Source of the DNA: Ascochyta rabiei
Lineage: Eukaryota; Ascomycota; Dothideomycetes; Pleosporales; Didymellaceae
NCBI RefSeq assembly: GCF_004011695.2
Contig: NC_082412.1
Coordinates: forward strand, 1,798,001-1,862,000
Direction of reading: 5' to 3'
DNA: 64,000 nt
Made by a program: the position numbers and the translations under genes. Below the pieces are notes generated by a model that was not told where the DNA came from, did no database searches, and saw nothing but the letters and a program-made list of their open reading frames with translations. Below are positions 35,285-45,825 of the stretch, in pieces; within the stretch, counting starts at the first letter, position 1; each line of letters begins with the position of its first letter.

Positions 35285-35713
35285 TCATCGCGGCAGCCCA
35301 TTGCCCACAGCACTACCACCACCGGCGTGCGCATCTCTCGCAGTACCCCCAGACCTCACGACACCAGCCTGTGGCCCAGGCTGTCTCCTCAATGCGGTGA
35401 TGATCGGCTCTTCTTCTCTCCTCTCCGCCATACCTCTACTTAACGCGCCACCACCAGCATTCTGGCCTTCAGCAGCCCTCGGTCCTCGTCTTAGAAGTTC
35501 TTCTAGCCCCAAGTCGCGCCACGTAGGCTCCTTCTTGGCTTGTGTCGCGCGCTGTATGCCAAAAGCAGCGTGCTGGTCCGGTACAACATCGTCTTCATCT
35601 TCGGGGTTGAGCGGCTGGAGATGCGGTGGGATGTAAATGTTTTCGGGCGCGAGTTGTGAAGAGGTCATGTTCGTAAAGGACTCAAGGAGATCTGCGTGGT
35701 GAGAGGCGTGCAT
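35285..35713 (-). CDS. Hypothetical small acidic/arginine-rich protein
   Basis: Single open frame of 142 residues from ATG 35713, or 127 residues from the second ATG at 35668 (MTSSQLAPENIYIPPHLQPL), which reads more like a natural start. The N-terminal third is acidic (NPEDEDDVVPDQ), and the middle contains TWRDLGLEELLRRGPRA. The C-terminus is glycine- and arginine-rich and probably disordered. No domain recognised. Because the DNA is GC-rich, an overlapping 151-residue frame exists on the other strand; I prefer the minus strand for its plausible N-terminus. Confidence 0.42.
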   Translation of the reverse strand: MHASHHADLLESFTNMTSSQLAPENIYIPPHLQPLNPEDEDDVVPDQHAAFGIQRATQAKKEPTWRDLGLEELLRRGPRAAEGQNAGGGALSRGMAERREEEPIITALRRQPGPQAGVVRSGGTARDAHAGGGSAVGNGLPR

Positions 35714-36635
35714 GTGAAGGTAGGTTGCCGCGGAATCGCGCGTCTGAACATGTCTTTTAGCTTTTGTCTTGATGCCAACTCAGTCACGTACCATGGTTGA
35801 TGTATATTTCAGGAGCGTGAAACAATAAGAGTGCTGGACGTGGCAGGTTTTTTGAGTTGAATATGTATGGAGGAGCTTCATTCTGGATGGCTCGATTGTT
35901 TACTCGCTTATCGATAACCACAAGACGGGAAGGAGCGGAGCACCTGCATGGCGCGCCTTCCCTTTTTCGATCAACTGAACAGCTCGAAATCTTACAACAG
36001 CTGTCAAAATCTCTCGATCTTTCTCAGTCTGAAGATATATACGCTTCAAATCTCCCTGGTTGCTCTTCGGCCTGCCTTGCTGTGAGCTAGGGGCATATCT
36101 AACTTCCACGCACAGTAATTTTACATTGTAATCTTGGATATCGATCGGTGTGGGAATGAAGACATTGATGTCAGCTCAAGTCCTTTCCGTCTGGCGTTCG
36201 CAACACATTGAACTCAAGTTTTCCTAAGAGCTCTGACAGTCGACATGGTTTTGGAGCAGCACAGCGTCACCTGGGCTGTGGACTACAATTGACAACATCG
36301 GCAGTCCACACGATACGAAGGCCAGCTGCCACAGCCACAACTTTGAGCAAGGCTTTCGCTACGCGCTTGGAATTGTACACATGCAAATGATGTGACGGTA
36401 CTCGGGGAAAGAGTCCAGTCGCCAACTGATCAGGCAGCCGAGGCTGCGCCGACGAATTCGCGATGTTCGAAGACAGGCAGACAGACGCTATCGCGGTGGT
36501 GGAGCGCGTCTTGCGGTGTGCGAAGGCTCCACTTCTGCGTCATTGGCTATGTGCCACGTCTAATTCTTCAACTTCATCGCGCTCTTCAATCACCCTAGAT
36601 TCAATACGCTTCTCAGAACTTTTAGCCCCGTCAAC
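35714..36635. other. Intergenic, no gene recognised
   Basis: Upstream regions of the hypothetical gene and the GFA gene. Short open frames only. Confidence 0.5.
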
Positions 36636-37119
36636 ATGCCGGATGGACGTTGCAATTGCGCGGGCATCAAAGTCTCCATCGCGGAGCTGCCGAAGGAATC
36701 GGTGATCTGCTACTGGTACGAATGACAACACCAAGCAGGTAGCAATGACGAAGCTGATTGTACAGCGGAAACTGCCGGCGAGCGGGCTCAACTCCAGGCT
36801 CGATCGTGTACATGTTTGACAAGTCAGAGGTAACAATCAACGACCCCAAGAGCGCACTCAAGAGCTACACGGACAGCGACACAACTTCTGGGAATACGAT
36901 CATCCGTCAGTTTTGCAGTAACTGTGGATGGTAAGTCGAGCTTGTTGTGTTAGGACTTGGGTGTTTGGCTAACATAAGAGAAGCCCAATTGCATCTCTGT
37001 TGTCTGAAGATTCACCGAAGATTATCTTGAAGGGTGGATTGTTCGATCACATTCCAAGACCTGGAGTCACGTCGTTTGAGCAGAATCAACCAAAGTGGCT
37101 TGAGATTGCAAAGGCCTGA
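36636..37119 (+). CDS. GFA/CENP-V-type zinc-binding protein
   Basis: Member of the glutathione-dependent formaldehyde-activating (Mss4-like fold, PF04828) family, common in filamentous fungi. Three exons, 36636-36715, 36766-36930 and 36984-37119, introns 50 and 53 bp; 126 residues. Splicing is supported by the metal-site motifs it creates. Both junctions fall inside a cysteine codon (TG|C), producing CYCGNC (Cys25, Cys27, Cys30) and CSNCGCP (Cys77, Cys80, Cys82); Cys6 and Cys8 (CNC) begin the first site. These are the expected zinc ligands of the fold. The ending KGGLFDHIPRPG is also typical. The substrate of such fungal GFA proteins is usually unknown, so formaldehyde activation should not be assumed. 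Confidence 0.85.
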
Positions 37120-37371
37120 GACTTTCTGTCAGCCACTGTATCTACACGATGGTGGTCATCGAGTTTTGTACATGTATGTAGCATATGTTACACTGGTAAT
37201 ATCGTGTTGCACGACGAGGGTTCTACATCCTAAAAACCGCATCTGAATCTCTTCTTATCTTCTACCTCCATTCCATCCTGTCCAATGACATTCAACCACT
37301 GATCCGCCGACCAAGCATCTCCTCATCTCATTCGACTGATGCAACGCTAGAAACATTGCGCAAGTTGTAGC

Positions 37372-38727
37372 TCAAAAATCAGATCCCGCCACATCGAATG
37401 CATCTTCAGGTACTGCGAGCGCCTCCTGCGACATTATCATTAGCGTCTGCATCTGCTCGATCAGGGATCGTTGCGCCCTCCATCTCTGGACCCGAGTTTC
37501 GATTTTTGTCCGCAGCTCATCCGACCAGGCAACAGGGTTTGAGGACACGCTCTCGATTTGGAAGTGCCTTTGTGGTATGCTCAAGTATCTTGTGTGCTGT
37601 CCTGACACGAGCAATTGTGAATCTAGATTCTCGACGAATTGAGAGAGATCACTTATCGTTTTGACCATGCAATTGTAGTCTGCAGCCAGTTGGTGCAGAT
37701 GCTCAAGTTGACGCTCGCTCAGAGCAGCTGTTCGACGTAGGAGTAGCAGAACCCCTACGGCATCGGCTTCGACAGGATCAAGCGTCGATGGATCATGATA
37801 CTGGACGCTACCCCACAAAGGTCGAAGTAGACGTAGTGACCACTTAATGTGTCGGTCGATTTTATCCTTAGGGTCCAGCGCTGCATGTAAGCGCTGCCGA
37901 CGAACAGCGCGTAGACAATCTTCCGTGTGACTGAAAGTGATTTTTGACCCGAGTTTCTTGTCCATGAGACGTCTGAAAGCTGTCTCCGTCTTGATGAACC
38001 GAGAAAGCATTGGCTTCCACTCAACGTGCACTGTTCCATCTGACTCCACAGTCATGTCAAAGGTGTGTCTGTCTGGCGCAAATGGAAAATCCAAGTCGAG
38101 GACTGCAGTGCCTAGGCTGATCGCCCATACTAAAGTGCCAAAGCCTTGACCAGCTCGGTAAGTTGTTAATTGTCTCAACATCCTTGACCTTGAAGGGAAA
38201 CCTGCACCAATGTTGCAAAGGTCGTATGTTCTGTGCCACTGTGGATCGATCTTGAACACGGCGTGCGTGCTGGCCCATGGAGGGCCCGGTTGCCGTTTCT
38301 GACAGGAACCACTTTGCAGCCCCTCAAGGAATTCGAACTCAGCTTGCACCAAATGTAGCCGCTCGTAGGCATCGTCGCTGAGCCTCATCATGTTGGCACT
38401 CGTCCGTTGGCCCAGGTAACCGATTAATTTGGTCTTTTGGAGATGATGGTACAGGATGCGCCCATCGATTGCATCGCGAAAACCGCGACAGACCAATCGC
38501 CAGTCCAGGATATAGTCAACTGGAACATACTCTAGAATATGCAAAAGTAGTTCCGCGGGTAGGTGAGGCAATACCGGCAGGCTCGAACTCTGGCTAGCGT
38601 CAATAGAAGTCAGCAGAGCATCGACGTCGTCCGAATTCCACTCGATGTTCAGATGGTTTGCAAGCCATGATGGAAGTGGTGCATCGTCGGTGTGGGTTTC
38701 GAGGTCGGACAAAGCCGCAGCAGCCAT
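37372..38727 (-). CDS. F-box protein
   Basis: Single exon, 451 residues, ATG at 38727. An F-box lies at about residues 52-97 (LPHLPAELLLHILEYVPVDYILDWRLVCRGFRDAI), the part that would bind Skp1 in an SCF ubiquitin ligase. The remainder has no recognised repeats (no WD40 or LRR). It includes a segment around residues 145-260 (WASTHAVFKIDPQWHRTY, FGTLVWAISLGTAVLDLDFPF) that resembles other fungal F-box proteins of unknown target. A heptad-like stretch near residues 330-400 (LSERQLEHLHQLAADYNCMV) may form helices. No lesion visible. Confidence 0.8.
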   Translation of the reverse strand: MAAAALSDLETHTDDAPLPSWLANHLNIEWNSDDVDALLTSIDASQSSSLPVLPHLPAELLLHILEYVPVDYILDWRLVCRGFRDAIDGRILYHHLQKTKLIGYLGQRTSANMMRLSDDAYERLHLVQAEFEFLEGLQSGSCQKRQPGPPWASTHAVFKIDPQWHRTYDLCNIGAGFPSRSRMLRQLTTYRAGQGFGTLVWAISLGTAVLDLDFPFAPDRHTFDMTVESDGTVHVEWKPMLSRFIKTETAFRRLMDKKLGSKITFSHTEDCLRAVRRQRLHAALDPKDKIDRHIKWSLRLLRPLWGSVQYHDPSTLDPVEADAVGVLLLLRRTAALSERQLEHLHQLAADYNCMVKTISDLSQFVENLDSQLLVSGQHTRYLSIPQRHFQIESVSSNPVAWSDELRTKIETRVQRWRAQRSLIEQMQTLMIMSQEALAVPEDAFDVAGSDF

Positions 38728-41510
38728 GACAGAATTGTGGAGATGGGGAGTCGCAACTAGCCGTTGGACAGACTACGCACATTAGGAGAGGCAGCCCAGC
38801 CCGCTAGCGTCGCTAATTTTCCGCCGCATTGGAAACAGTGGCCTCTACACATCTACTTCCCCGTCTGCGGTTTCTTGCATGTTATCTGAGTGATACAATG
38901 TTTCATGCCTAAAGACGTTTCGATTGGTGCGAGATAGATCGTGCAAGGCAAAACTACCATGAAAATATTTATCCTAGGAATGTCAAAAGATGAACACAGC
39001 CAGCATCGACGTAGATACTTGCGGCAGTTTGCTAGTACATTGCTTTCTCACAATAGATTGCAAGCCTCGGATTCGGTCATGAGAAATTTTAGGTCGAGTT
39101 GGAAGATGGCTCGGTGCTATCGTGTGTCTCACCTATATCACGCGAAAGAACGGCAATGGTCTGCTTTAGGCAGAGATTGCCGTTTACATACCAAGTTCTG
39201 AGGCTTCTTTATCGCCAGTCTTGAAACACCCAGCATTAGATCTACCAACACGAGCCCTTTCTTGGACATTATTTGGACGATACGGGCAAGTGGAGTTGAT
39301 GCGCAGCAGGTCGTTGCCAATCGAGACGGCCCGAAGTGACTGAACTCAATAGACCGTTCGGGACAATCAACCGTCGGCAACCTCAATGCATATTGAGACC
39401 TACATCAAAGAATCCAAAACTGGTCTGATGCGCGGCTAGCTTTGATTGCGATAGGGCGGCTGAAGCAGAAAAGGTAGTGATATCTATGAGTTGATGCACA
39501 GCGATGGGCTGTAGGAGCTGGACCCTCATGATTTGTATTGCCGTGCAATGTTGGCTGCTCTTTGCGAAGCAACAACAGACACAGAGGCATCAAGGACGAT
39601 ATCAGAAACAGATCGATAATCCATGTGTTTCCATTTTCTCTACACATCGAAAACTGTCTTTTGGCTTAGCAGACAGTTTGACAAGAAGATGAATGATTAA
39701 GTTCGTTACAGTTCGCCAGCCTGAGTCTGTGTATCTTATTCGTCACCTCTCGCTCGCAAAGACGCTGACAGACACATGGATTCTCGAGGGAAGGTTTGTC
39801 GAACGTTGTCAATGTCTGCTTGGTCATGTAATCTCAGTACCCTATTCACTGCCCAGCTACCTGCCTCTTGTCAATGCGTTTGGAATCGAATATGGACCAC
39901 GGTAAATTCCATCGCACTAAGTTGATATGAGCTTGCTTCCTGAGTCTAGAAGATGTGGAAGTTGCGGTTCTATTCCGAGCTGAGGCAACCGACAGCAGAT
40001 GGGGCAACCTGTCGGCACCACTTCCCAAGCTTGTTGACAGCATGAACACTACTATCCACAACCTTTGGTTGCATTTTTTGGACATAATTCGACATCTTTT
40101 CAGTGTTACTTTCTCGTTATAAGCTGTTGCTGGCACTAATGTGATCTCGGAGTACGAGGCGTATAAGATACACACATGTTGTGCCTATACGTCATCACTC
40201 TGATCATCCCGAGAAAGCTCTCGAGAAAGCTCTCGGTCCCTATCTATCACAGGAGCCTATACTAACCCGGTGCTGGTGCTGGTGCTGAATCGCCATCACT
40301 TGTTTGCAAACAGAGTCCTCTAGGCAAGGTGAGTCGGCATCAACGATAGTGCCACATGTACTCACCGCTCTCGCACTTCATCATACACTTGCCTTCGAGA
40401 AAACCGAAATATCCACTAGTTATCTCTTCTTTCGAAAAACAACATCGAAAGCTTTTAGCCCAAGATCAAACTTAGTGACCAGACTGCTAGGTCATTAGCG
40501 AGTGACCGGGTCACAATGACAGTTCACTATCTCTTTTAATTCTAGGAAAGCAATGTTCAAAATCTGGGTCAACTCTTTTTCTCATCTTAAACTTGCTAGT
40601 TTGCCCAATTACAATTGCTATGTTCTTACACGTGGTTTCCCCAATGGGTAATCGGGCGAAATTCTCCATTTCTTTGACCGTCATGGTGGAGACAAAAGCA
40701 AATTAATGTTTGGCAGAGCTTTATTTCGGCTCACAAAGATTTAGCCGCTACGATCTATTGCGTAGCATCGTAGCACTGGCCTGGAGTAAACACGATGTAC
40801 TGCACGCTGAGACTCGAAGTATTGATCTTCATGTCCACTCTCTCGCATCTATCAGACTGGTCTTGGACTGTAGACATAGAATCTCACATGATTCTTCCAT
40901 GTACACTTGACTTGTTTCCAAAAAAAAAGCATGTCGCAACAAGCATTAACCATAGGTTCTAGCTCAGCTCCTTAGTCCTAGTACTAACTCGCTAATGAGT
41001 TGTAGACTCAAAATGGAAAAGACTCTAGCTTACTTACCAGGGTACCATACCAGTACCATACCAGTACCACGCGCTCTGGCAATAGCAGGAGTATCGAAAT
41101 AACAGGCCCATTTCAACATTGAACTCAAACTTGGCCTTGGCCCTAACAGGGACTCAACAGCTGCCCAGCCACCTTGAGGCTGTGATTGACACCGCACCAA
41201 GATTCGGGCCTTTAGAACGACTGTCTGAAGTCCATGCTTCGATATTCACCGAAGTCCAGTCCTTTGGACCATCTTTTCAACCCCATCTTCAAGATAGCAA
41301 CACGAGCTATGCTGGACAAAAAAGTGTAAGTCCATTGGACTTCTCCCAACTGTTCTCTACTCCAGCTCACTCAACCACCCAGTCGCTCAGTCAACTACTC
41401 AATCAACTGCTCAATCCTATACTCAGTCACTTCGACAACAGCTGTGCCAACTTGCAACCCGAAACTCGAAGGTCGAATGCTAACCATTGTACATAGCAAT
41501 CAACGCCACT
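38728..41510. other. Long gene-free interval
   Basis: 2.8 kb without a supported gene. Small direct repeats occur: AGAAAGCTCTCG twice near 40212-40234, a GTGCTG run near 40270-40285, and ACCATACCAGT repeats at 41042-41066. The last 150 bp (CTCAATC/CAGTC repeats) is the probable leader of the frameshifted secreted-protein gene. Confidence 0.5.
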
Positions 41511-41796
41511 ATGAAGCTCACCACTCTCGTCTCTGTTGCGCTCCTCGCTCTGAGCGTCGCCGCCCAAAATTCCGGTCCCAACGGAAAGCGCACCTGTATT
41601 GGTGGTGCCCATCTCCTGCGAGTACCAGAAGGGTCGTTGCGCCAACTTCTGCAACGACTCCCGGGCGGTCGACCACAGCGGTACCCCCAGCTTTATCGAC
41701 CCTTCCTGCTCATGTCCCGAGGACCAGGCTGACAACCTCTACACTGGTGCTGCTTGCATCGATGTCATCCGTGCTCTTTGGCGCCAGAGCTGCTAA
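41511..41796 (+). pseudogene. Frameshifted small secreted eight-cysteine protein (candidate effector)
   Basis: ATG 41511 opens a signal peptide (MKLTTLVSVALLALSVAAQ), followed by a Lys-Arg that could be a Kex2 site and the first cysteine (TCIGG). Near 41600-41612 the cysteine-rich continuation moves to the +1 frame: ISCEYQKGRCANFC, then PSCSCPED, AACIDV and a terminal QSC at the stop 41794-41796. Across both frames there are eight cysteines, an even number typical of secreted disulphide-bonded proteins. One surplus base around the CCC at 41608-41610 explains the break; a sequencing error or a genuine recent inactivation are both possible. Frame 0 alone ends within 80 codons and is not cysteine-rich. 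No family recognised. Confidence 0.68.
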
Positions 41797-42579
41797 GCAG
41801 TGTCCGCAAGACCATCTTCTATCATCAAATAGGATTCCAGCTGGAGGCAGAGAAGGCTGGCTTTTTTTTCTGGAGGGGGGGTCGGACATGGTTTGAATAA
41901 GAGATAATATAGCACCAATCTTGTACATTAAAAACAGAATTGATTGCTTCTCCCGATCTGTTGCGCTTGGGTGTTTTGTTTGCAAGATACCGGACACGAA
42001 ATAAGCTGTGAAAATTCGAGTGATGCCAGTGTTCTCTCACGAGAAAAACTTGATACAGAATCAGTGTTTCTCGAATGAGATCAGACTACAAGAGTGAGAA
42101 GGTAAGCAGAAGCTTATAATGACGCTACGCTGCAAAGTTTGAGTTTTTGGTGAAGGTAGCAATGTACGTCTTGCAGTCACCAGGCAGCAATACTTTTGGA
42201 CGTTCTACACCACATGGTGTAGAGTCTCGTGCCTATGATTGCCTACTCCTGTTCGTGATTGTCAACATCGTCTCTAGCTACCCTGGGTACGGTCGCCGTG
42301 AGAGTCGGATATTACGGACACCAGAAACCGTGCGCATCTCCAACATTCAATCTTATTACACTGTTCCGTTTCGACGCCAGATAGTGTAGTCCCGCATTTC
42401 CCTCGCCTACAGCCTTTGATACATCTCATTGCAATAGCATCATTCGAGGAACGTCTAAATGAACCAATCCAACCGTATATCCATTAGAATTAAGGCTCCC
42501 CATCGCTGTTTGTAGCCACATAAAACCCAAATGAACATGGGCACAATTCCACTTTGAGTGCCACACCAGGGCGTGCATC
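41797..42579. other. Intergenic, no gene recognised
   Basis: Ordinary DNA apart from a T-run next to a G-run near 41860-41881. The two small secreted-protein candidates converge here. Confidence 0.45.
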
Positions 42580-42867
42580 TCAGTGATATAATGTCCCTAT
42601 TGTCCCGTCCAGTACAACTTCAAACCCCCGATCCGACATCGCGATTCCGGAAACCTCTGTGAACACGGCAAGTGATGCCCTTGGAAAGGGTTGCAAATCC
42701 CCCGCTTTCACTGTCAGTGAGTAGGCGGACAGCTCTGTAGATTCTGGCATGGCGCGCGCCGGCATGCAGCCTTGGTACTTGTCATCAACAATACCAAAGA
42801 AACACGCGAGATGCGTATACGACCCAAGAGCAAGGCTGATGACAAAAAAAAACAGATTTTCTAGCAT
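42580..42867 (-). CDS. Putative small secreted protein
   Basis: Single exon, 95 residues from ATG 42867. The N-terminus MLENLFFFVISLALGSYTHLA is hydrophobic and signal-like, although its core is helped by a TTTTTTTT run encoding three Phe. The mature part of about 75 residues has two or three cysteines, alternates hydrophobic and polar residues (AYSLTVKAGDLQPF, GFEVVLDGTIG) and may be beta-rich. No domain recognised. It lies 500 bp from a transposon in the gene-poor part of the window, like many fungal effector candidates, but its reality is less certain than that of the six-cysteine gene. Confidence 0.5.
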   Translation of the reverse strand: MLENLFFFVISLALGSYTHLACFFGIVDDKYQGCMPARAMPESTELSAYSLTVKAGDLQPFPRASLAVFTEVSGIAMSDRGFEVVLDGTIGTLYH

Positions 42868-43363
42868 CAATCTAATTTTTTTAATCAGTCTAATTTAAAT
42901 AAACAAAGCTGAAAATGCCCTCAAAGCAAACGAGACTATCAGATCTAGTAGGAAATATTATTTCTATTAAAGATTTTAATAATTAGCCAAGTAAGGGTAG
43001 TAAGGGTGGCCTTGTGTAGAGCAGAATTACGTGAGGTCACGTAACCAATGCTTGGCTGAGGCTCCCCGCAACTGCATGTACCTTCCCTAGCTACCTGCTT
43101 CATCTCTCAACATTCAATTACAAAAACAGAGAAAACAAGTTACTTGGGGCTTAAAATTTTGTTACAGAAAAGTCTGTGGGTAAAAAAAAAAGTTAAACAA
43201 ATTAAACAAAGGTCTGGAATGTTGTTTGTTTTGATTGGTGACAAGTCTGCCTGAGAGATTGGCGAAGATTGCAGGCCAGCGCTCATATCGGTCTTGTCCT
43301 GGGCACTGATATCCGCTCACCTGAAACAGCGGGTCATCGAACCCTACCAAGAACCAGTGTATA
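42868..43363. other. AT-rich intergenic DNA
   Basis: A/T runs and AT-rich sequence up to the transposon boundary. No gene seen. Confidence 0.5.
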
Positions 43364-44783
43364 CTTGGTAGCTGGCATAAGTAGTGTAGGTGGGTCCGGG
43401 ATAAGCCAGAGGTTGCGGAATAGCCCTATTAACTAAATTACATTAAATCCTCCCTATTTTTGTATGTAACATAATGTCTCTTGTCTCTAGAAGCATCTAC
43501 GTGCTGTTGCCCTACACCCTTATCCTCCTATCTCAGCCATCTCAGCCATCTCAGCCATCTCAGCCATCTCAACTATCTTAACTATCTGCCGGCCATCCAT
43601 CTCAGCCATGGCCGGCCAGCCATCTCAGCTATCTCAGCCATCTTATCTATCTACTCAGCCATCTACTCCTGCCCATTACCAATACCTCTCACAAGATAAG
43701 CGTCTCTAGGTCCAGACTCTCCGTCTAGCTGGCCATACTTATTAGTTTATTGCTAACCTCCTAAATATTACAGAGAGACAAGTTAGCTATGCCCTTGCTA
43801 GTAAACAGGTCACTCTAAGGAGGCAACCTGGTTGCCTACACACTCTTACAGATGCCTAGATTAACTATCTAGAGGCCTACGTCTGATTGTTACAACGCAC
43901 GCGTTAGATAAGCTATCATCAGCTTGCCTATAGCCCCTTTAATTACTAGGGTGTCTTAGAGCACGTTATCTACTAAGCCCTACAGAGGAGAGGGTACTTA
44001 CGTTAGATAGCCTAGGCAAAGCCACCTCTCTTACAAGATAATATAGATCTGCGTCTAGAGTAGGCTACGCTCTATATAGACTAGAAGGACTAGCAATAGT
44101 AGAGAATACTGTAGAGTGATAAGACGTAGGTAACTAGAGGGCGGCACCAACAGAGATAGGTTACTAGGAGACCTAGAGAGGAGCTAGATTCTACCTGTGT
44201 AGTAGACAAGTTGCCAAAGAAGCGTAGGTAGATGTTCTAGAGCTGCTTCTCTAGCACTACAAAAGGTCCCTCCCTCTTCTAGGAGAAGGAGTAGGCTAGT
44301 ATTACTAGTAAGAGGTACTGTAAGAGGATAGTCCCTCTAATTTATAGCTAGTTAACCCTTTATCCTAACCTCCTATTTATGCAGGATAGGGCATTAGCTT
44401 ATAGAGCAGAGTCTACCCTTAAAGAGCTCTATAAGAGAGGGATTAAGCCTATCTACTAGCCTCTATTTTTACTAGATCTTAATCTAATTAAAGCTATCTA
44501 GGATAAGATAAAGGACTAGATAGAGACTCACTATCCTAACCTCCCTACTAGCAGGCAGTATAGCTACAAGAGACTTAGAGGTATTATACAGGAGGCCTAG
44601 GATTCTATTACTCCTAAGGACCTTTAGAAGGTAGTAGCGAGCATAAAGGACAGATGCTAGGCAGTTATTAAGGCAAAGGGCGGGTACACAAAATACTAAG
44701 TAATCAATTTAATTCACCTAAAAATTACAGCCAAGTACCCCTGTCAAGCGTCTCCACCTACACTACTTATGCCTGATACCAAG
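43364..44783 (+). mobile_element. RIP-inactivated Tc1/mariner transposon
   Basis: 1420 bp flanked by TA (43362-43363 and 44784-44785). The terminal inverted repeats start CTTGGTA and share GGCATAAGTAGTGTAGGTGG. The interior carries a transposase relic on the plus strand, readable near 44290-44698: YPNLLFMQDRALAYRAESTL, KELYKRGIKPIY, FLLDLNLIKAI, HYPNLPTSRQYSYKRLRGI, SITPKDL and AVIKAKGGYTKY. This corresponds to the C-terminal DDE domain of Tc1/mariner enzymes. The frame is held open except for many TAG codons, at positions where Trp (TGG) or Gln (CAG) is expected. That is classic RIP inactivation. The 5' part of the coding region is too eroded to read. Confidence 0.88.
43531..43660. repeat. 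TCTCAGCCA-type short tandem repeat inside the transposon
   Basis: Repeated CTCAGCCAT units, some altered to CTCAACTAT or CTTAACTAT, near the 5' end of the Tc1/mariner element. Confidence 0.75.
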
Positions 44784-45129
44784 TACAATGGCAGTCTAAG
44801 TACGGGATTCCCAGAAGCGCGCAACGCTGTCGTCAATAACGTGGAGAAATCCACGGCTACTCGAACTCAACGCGGCCCCTTTCACCCCTGTCCCCTCCAC
44901 GGCACGTATGACGTCAGCGGGCCAGCTCAGCCGCCACCGCAACAACTACAAAACCCCCTCGACCAAGCACTGTCTAGCTAGCGTCTCCCGCTCCGTTTGC
45001 AATGTCGAATCCCACCTCCCATCCGAATCCTTAACCACGCCCACCCACCCTAGCATTTCCCTCCCACAGCAGCAGCACACCGCCACCACCCACCCGGCAG
45101 CCCACCTCCCCACCACCCAAATCGCAACC
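44784..45129. other. Upstream region of the membrane-protein gene
   Basis: 346 bp from the transposon boundary to the next ATG. It contains GC-rich, CCACC-rich sequence likely to be promoter and leader. Confidence 0.5.
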
Positions 45130-45825
45130 ATGGGCATCCCGTACTCGCGCGAGATCAACGCGGCCTTTGAGCAAGTCACCCCGCTCGTAGCCGCGGGCTT
45201 CCAGGTGCTGCGCACGACGAAAAATATCTCAATCGTACTCGCCGTCATCCAGGTCCTGACCGTCGTGTTCCTGGGCCTGATACTGGGCGCGCTCGTCGTG
45301 CTGATCTACTGCGTGAATCCCGATCTCGAGGTACGTGGTGCGTGTCTTTGTCTTCTCGGGGGGAAGGGGGGGGGGGGTGCATGCATGCATGCGCGGGTGG
45401 AGGTGCGGTGGCGGCGGCGGCGGCGGCGGCGGAGGAGGCGTTGGAGGCCGGTTGGTGTAGTTGGGATTGCGGATGTTGATGGTGAGTAGGAAGAGAGAAA
45501 GGCACTCGTGTCTCCGCTCCTGAAGCGGATGGCGCACGTTTCGCTCTTCAGCGTCGTCAGGACCCTGATCACCTCCGCGGCGGTGCTGGGCGGCGTGGGG
45601 TACGCGGCGTGGCGCGTGTTTCTGTTCGAGCAGTGGGTTGAGGACGTCGAGTATGAGGCGAACGTGGATGCGGATTTGGCGCTGGGGGAATGGGAGGGGG
45701 ATGCTAAGGACAAGGGGAAGGGAAGTGGTGGTGCAAGTGGGAAGAAGAAGGGCAAGGCCAAAGCAAAGAGCGACACAGATCGCATTCTAGAAGAAGAGAA
45801 GAAGAAGAAGGAGAAGAGAAATTAG
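45130..45825 (+). CDS. Small membrane protein with lysine-rich tail, unknown function
   Basis: Two exons, 45130-45330 and 45502-45825, joined in phase 0 over a 171-bp intron; 174 residues. Exon 1 encodes MGIPYSREINAAFEQVTPLV and one or two hydrophobic segments (ISIVLAVIQVLTVVFLGLILGALVVLIYCV). Exon 2 holds a further likely membrane segment (TLITSAAVLGGVGYAAWRVFLF) and then a strongly charged tail ending in Lys/Glu runs (KKKGKAKAKSDTDRILEEEK). The intron is longer than most here because it contains a G run, ATGCATGCATGC and a GGC triplet tract. Function not recognised. Its last 40 or so codons are repeated downstream as non-coding, RIP-mutated copies. Confidence 0.72.

Noticed and set aside
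41119..41496. 125-residue plus-strand frame before the eight-cysteine gene
   Set aside because: Begins with TTG, composed of short CTCAATC-type repeats, and ends just before the real ATG; probably leader sequence.
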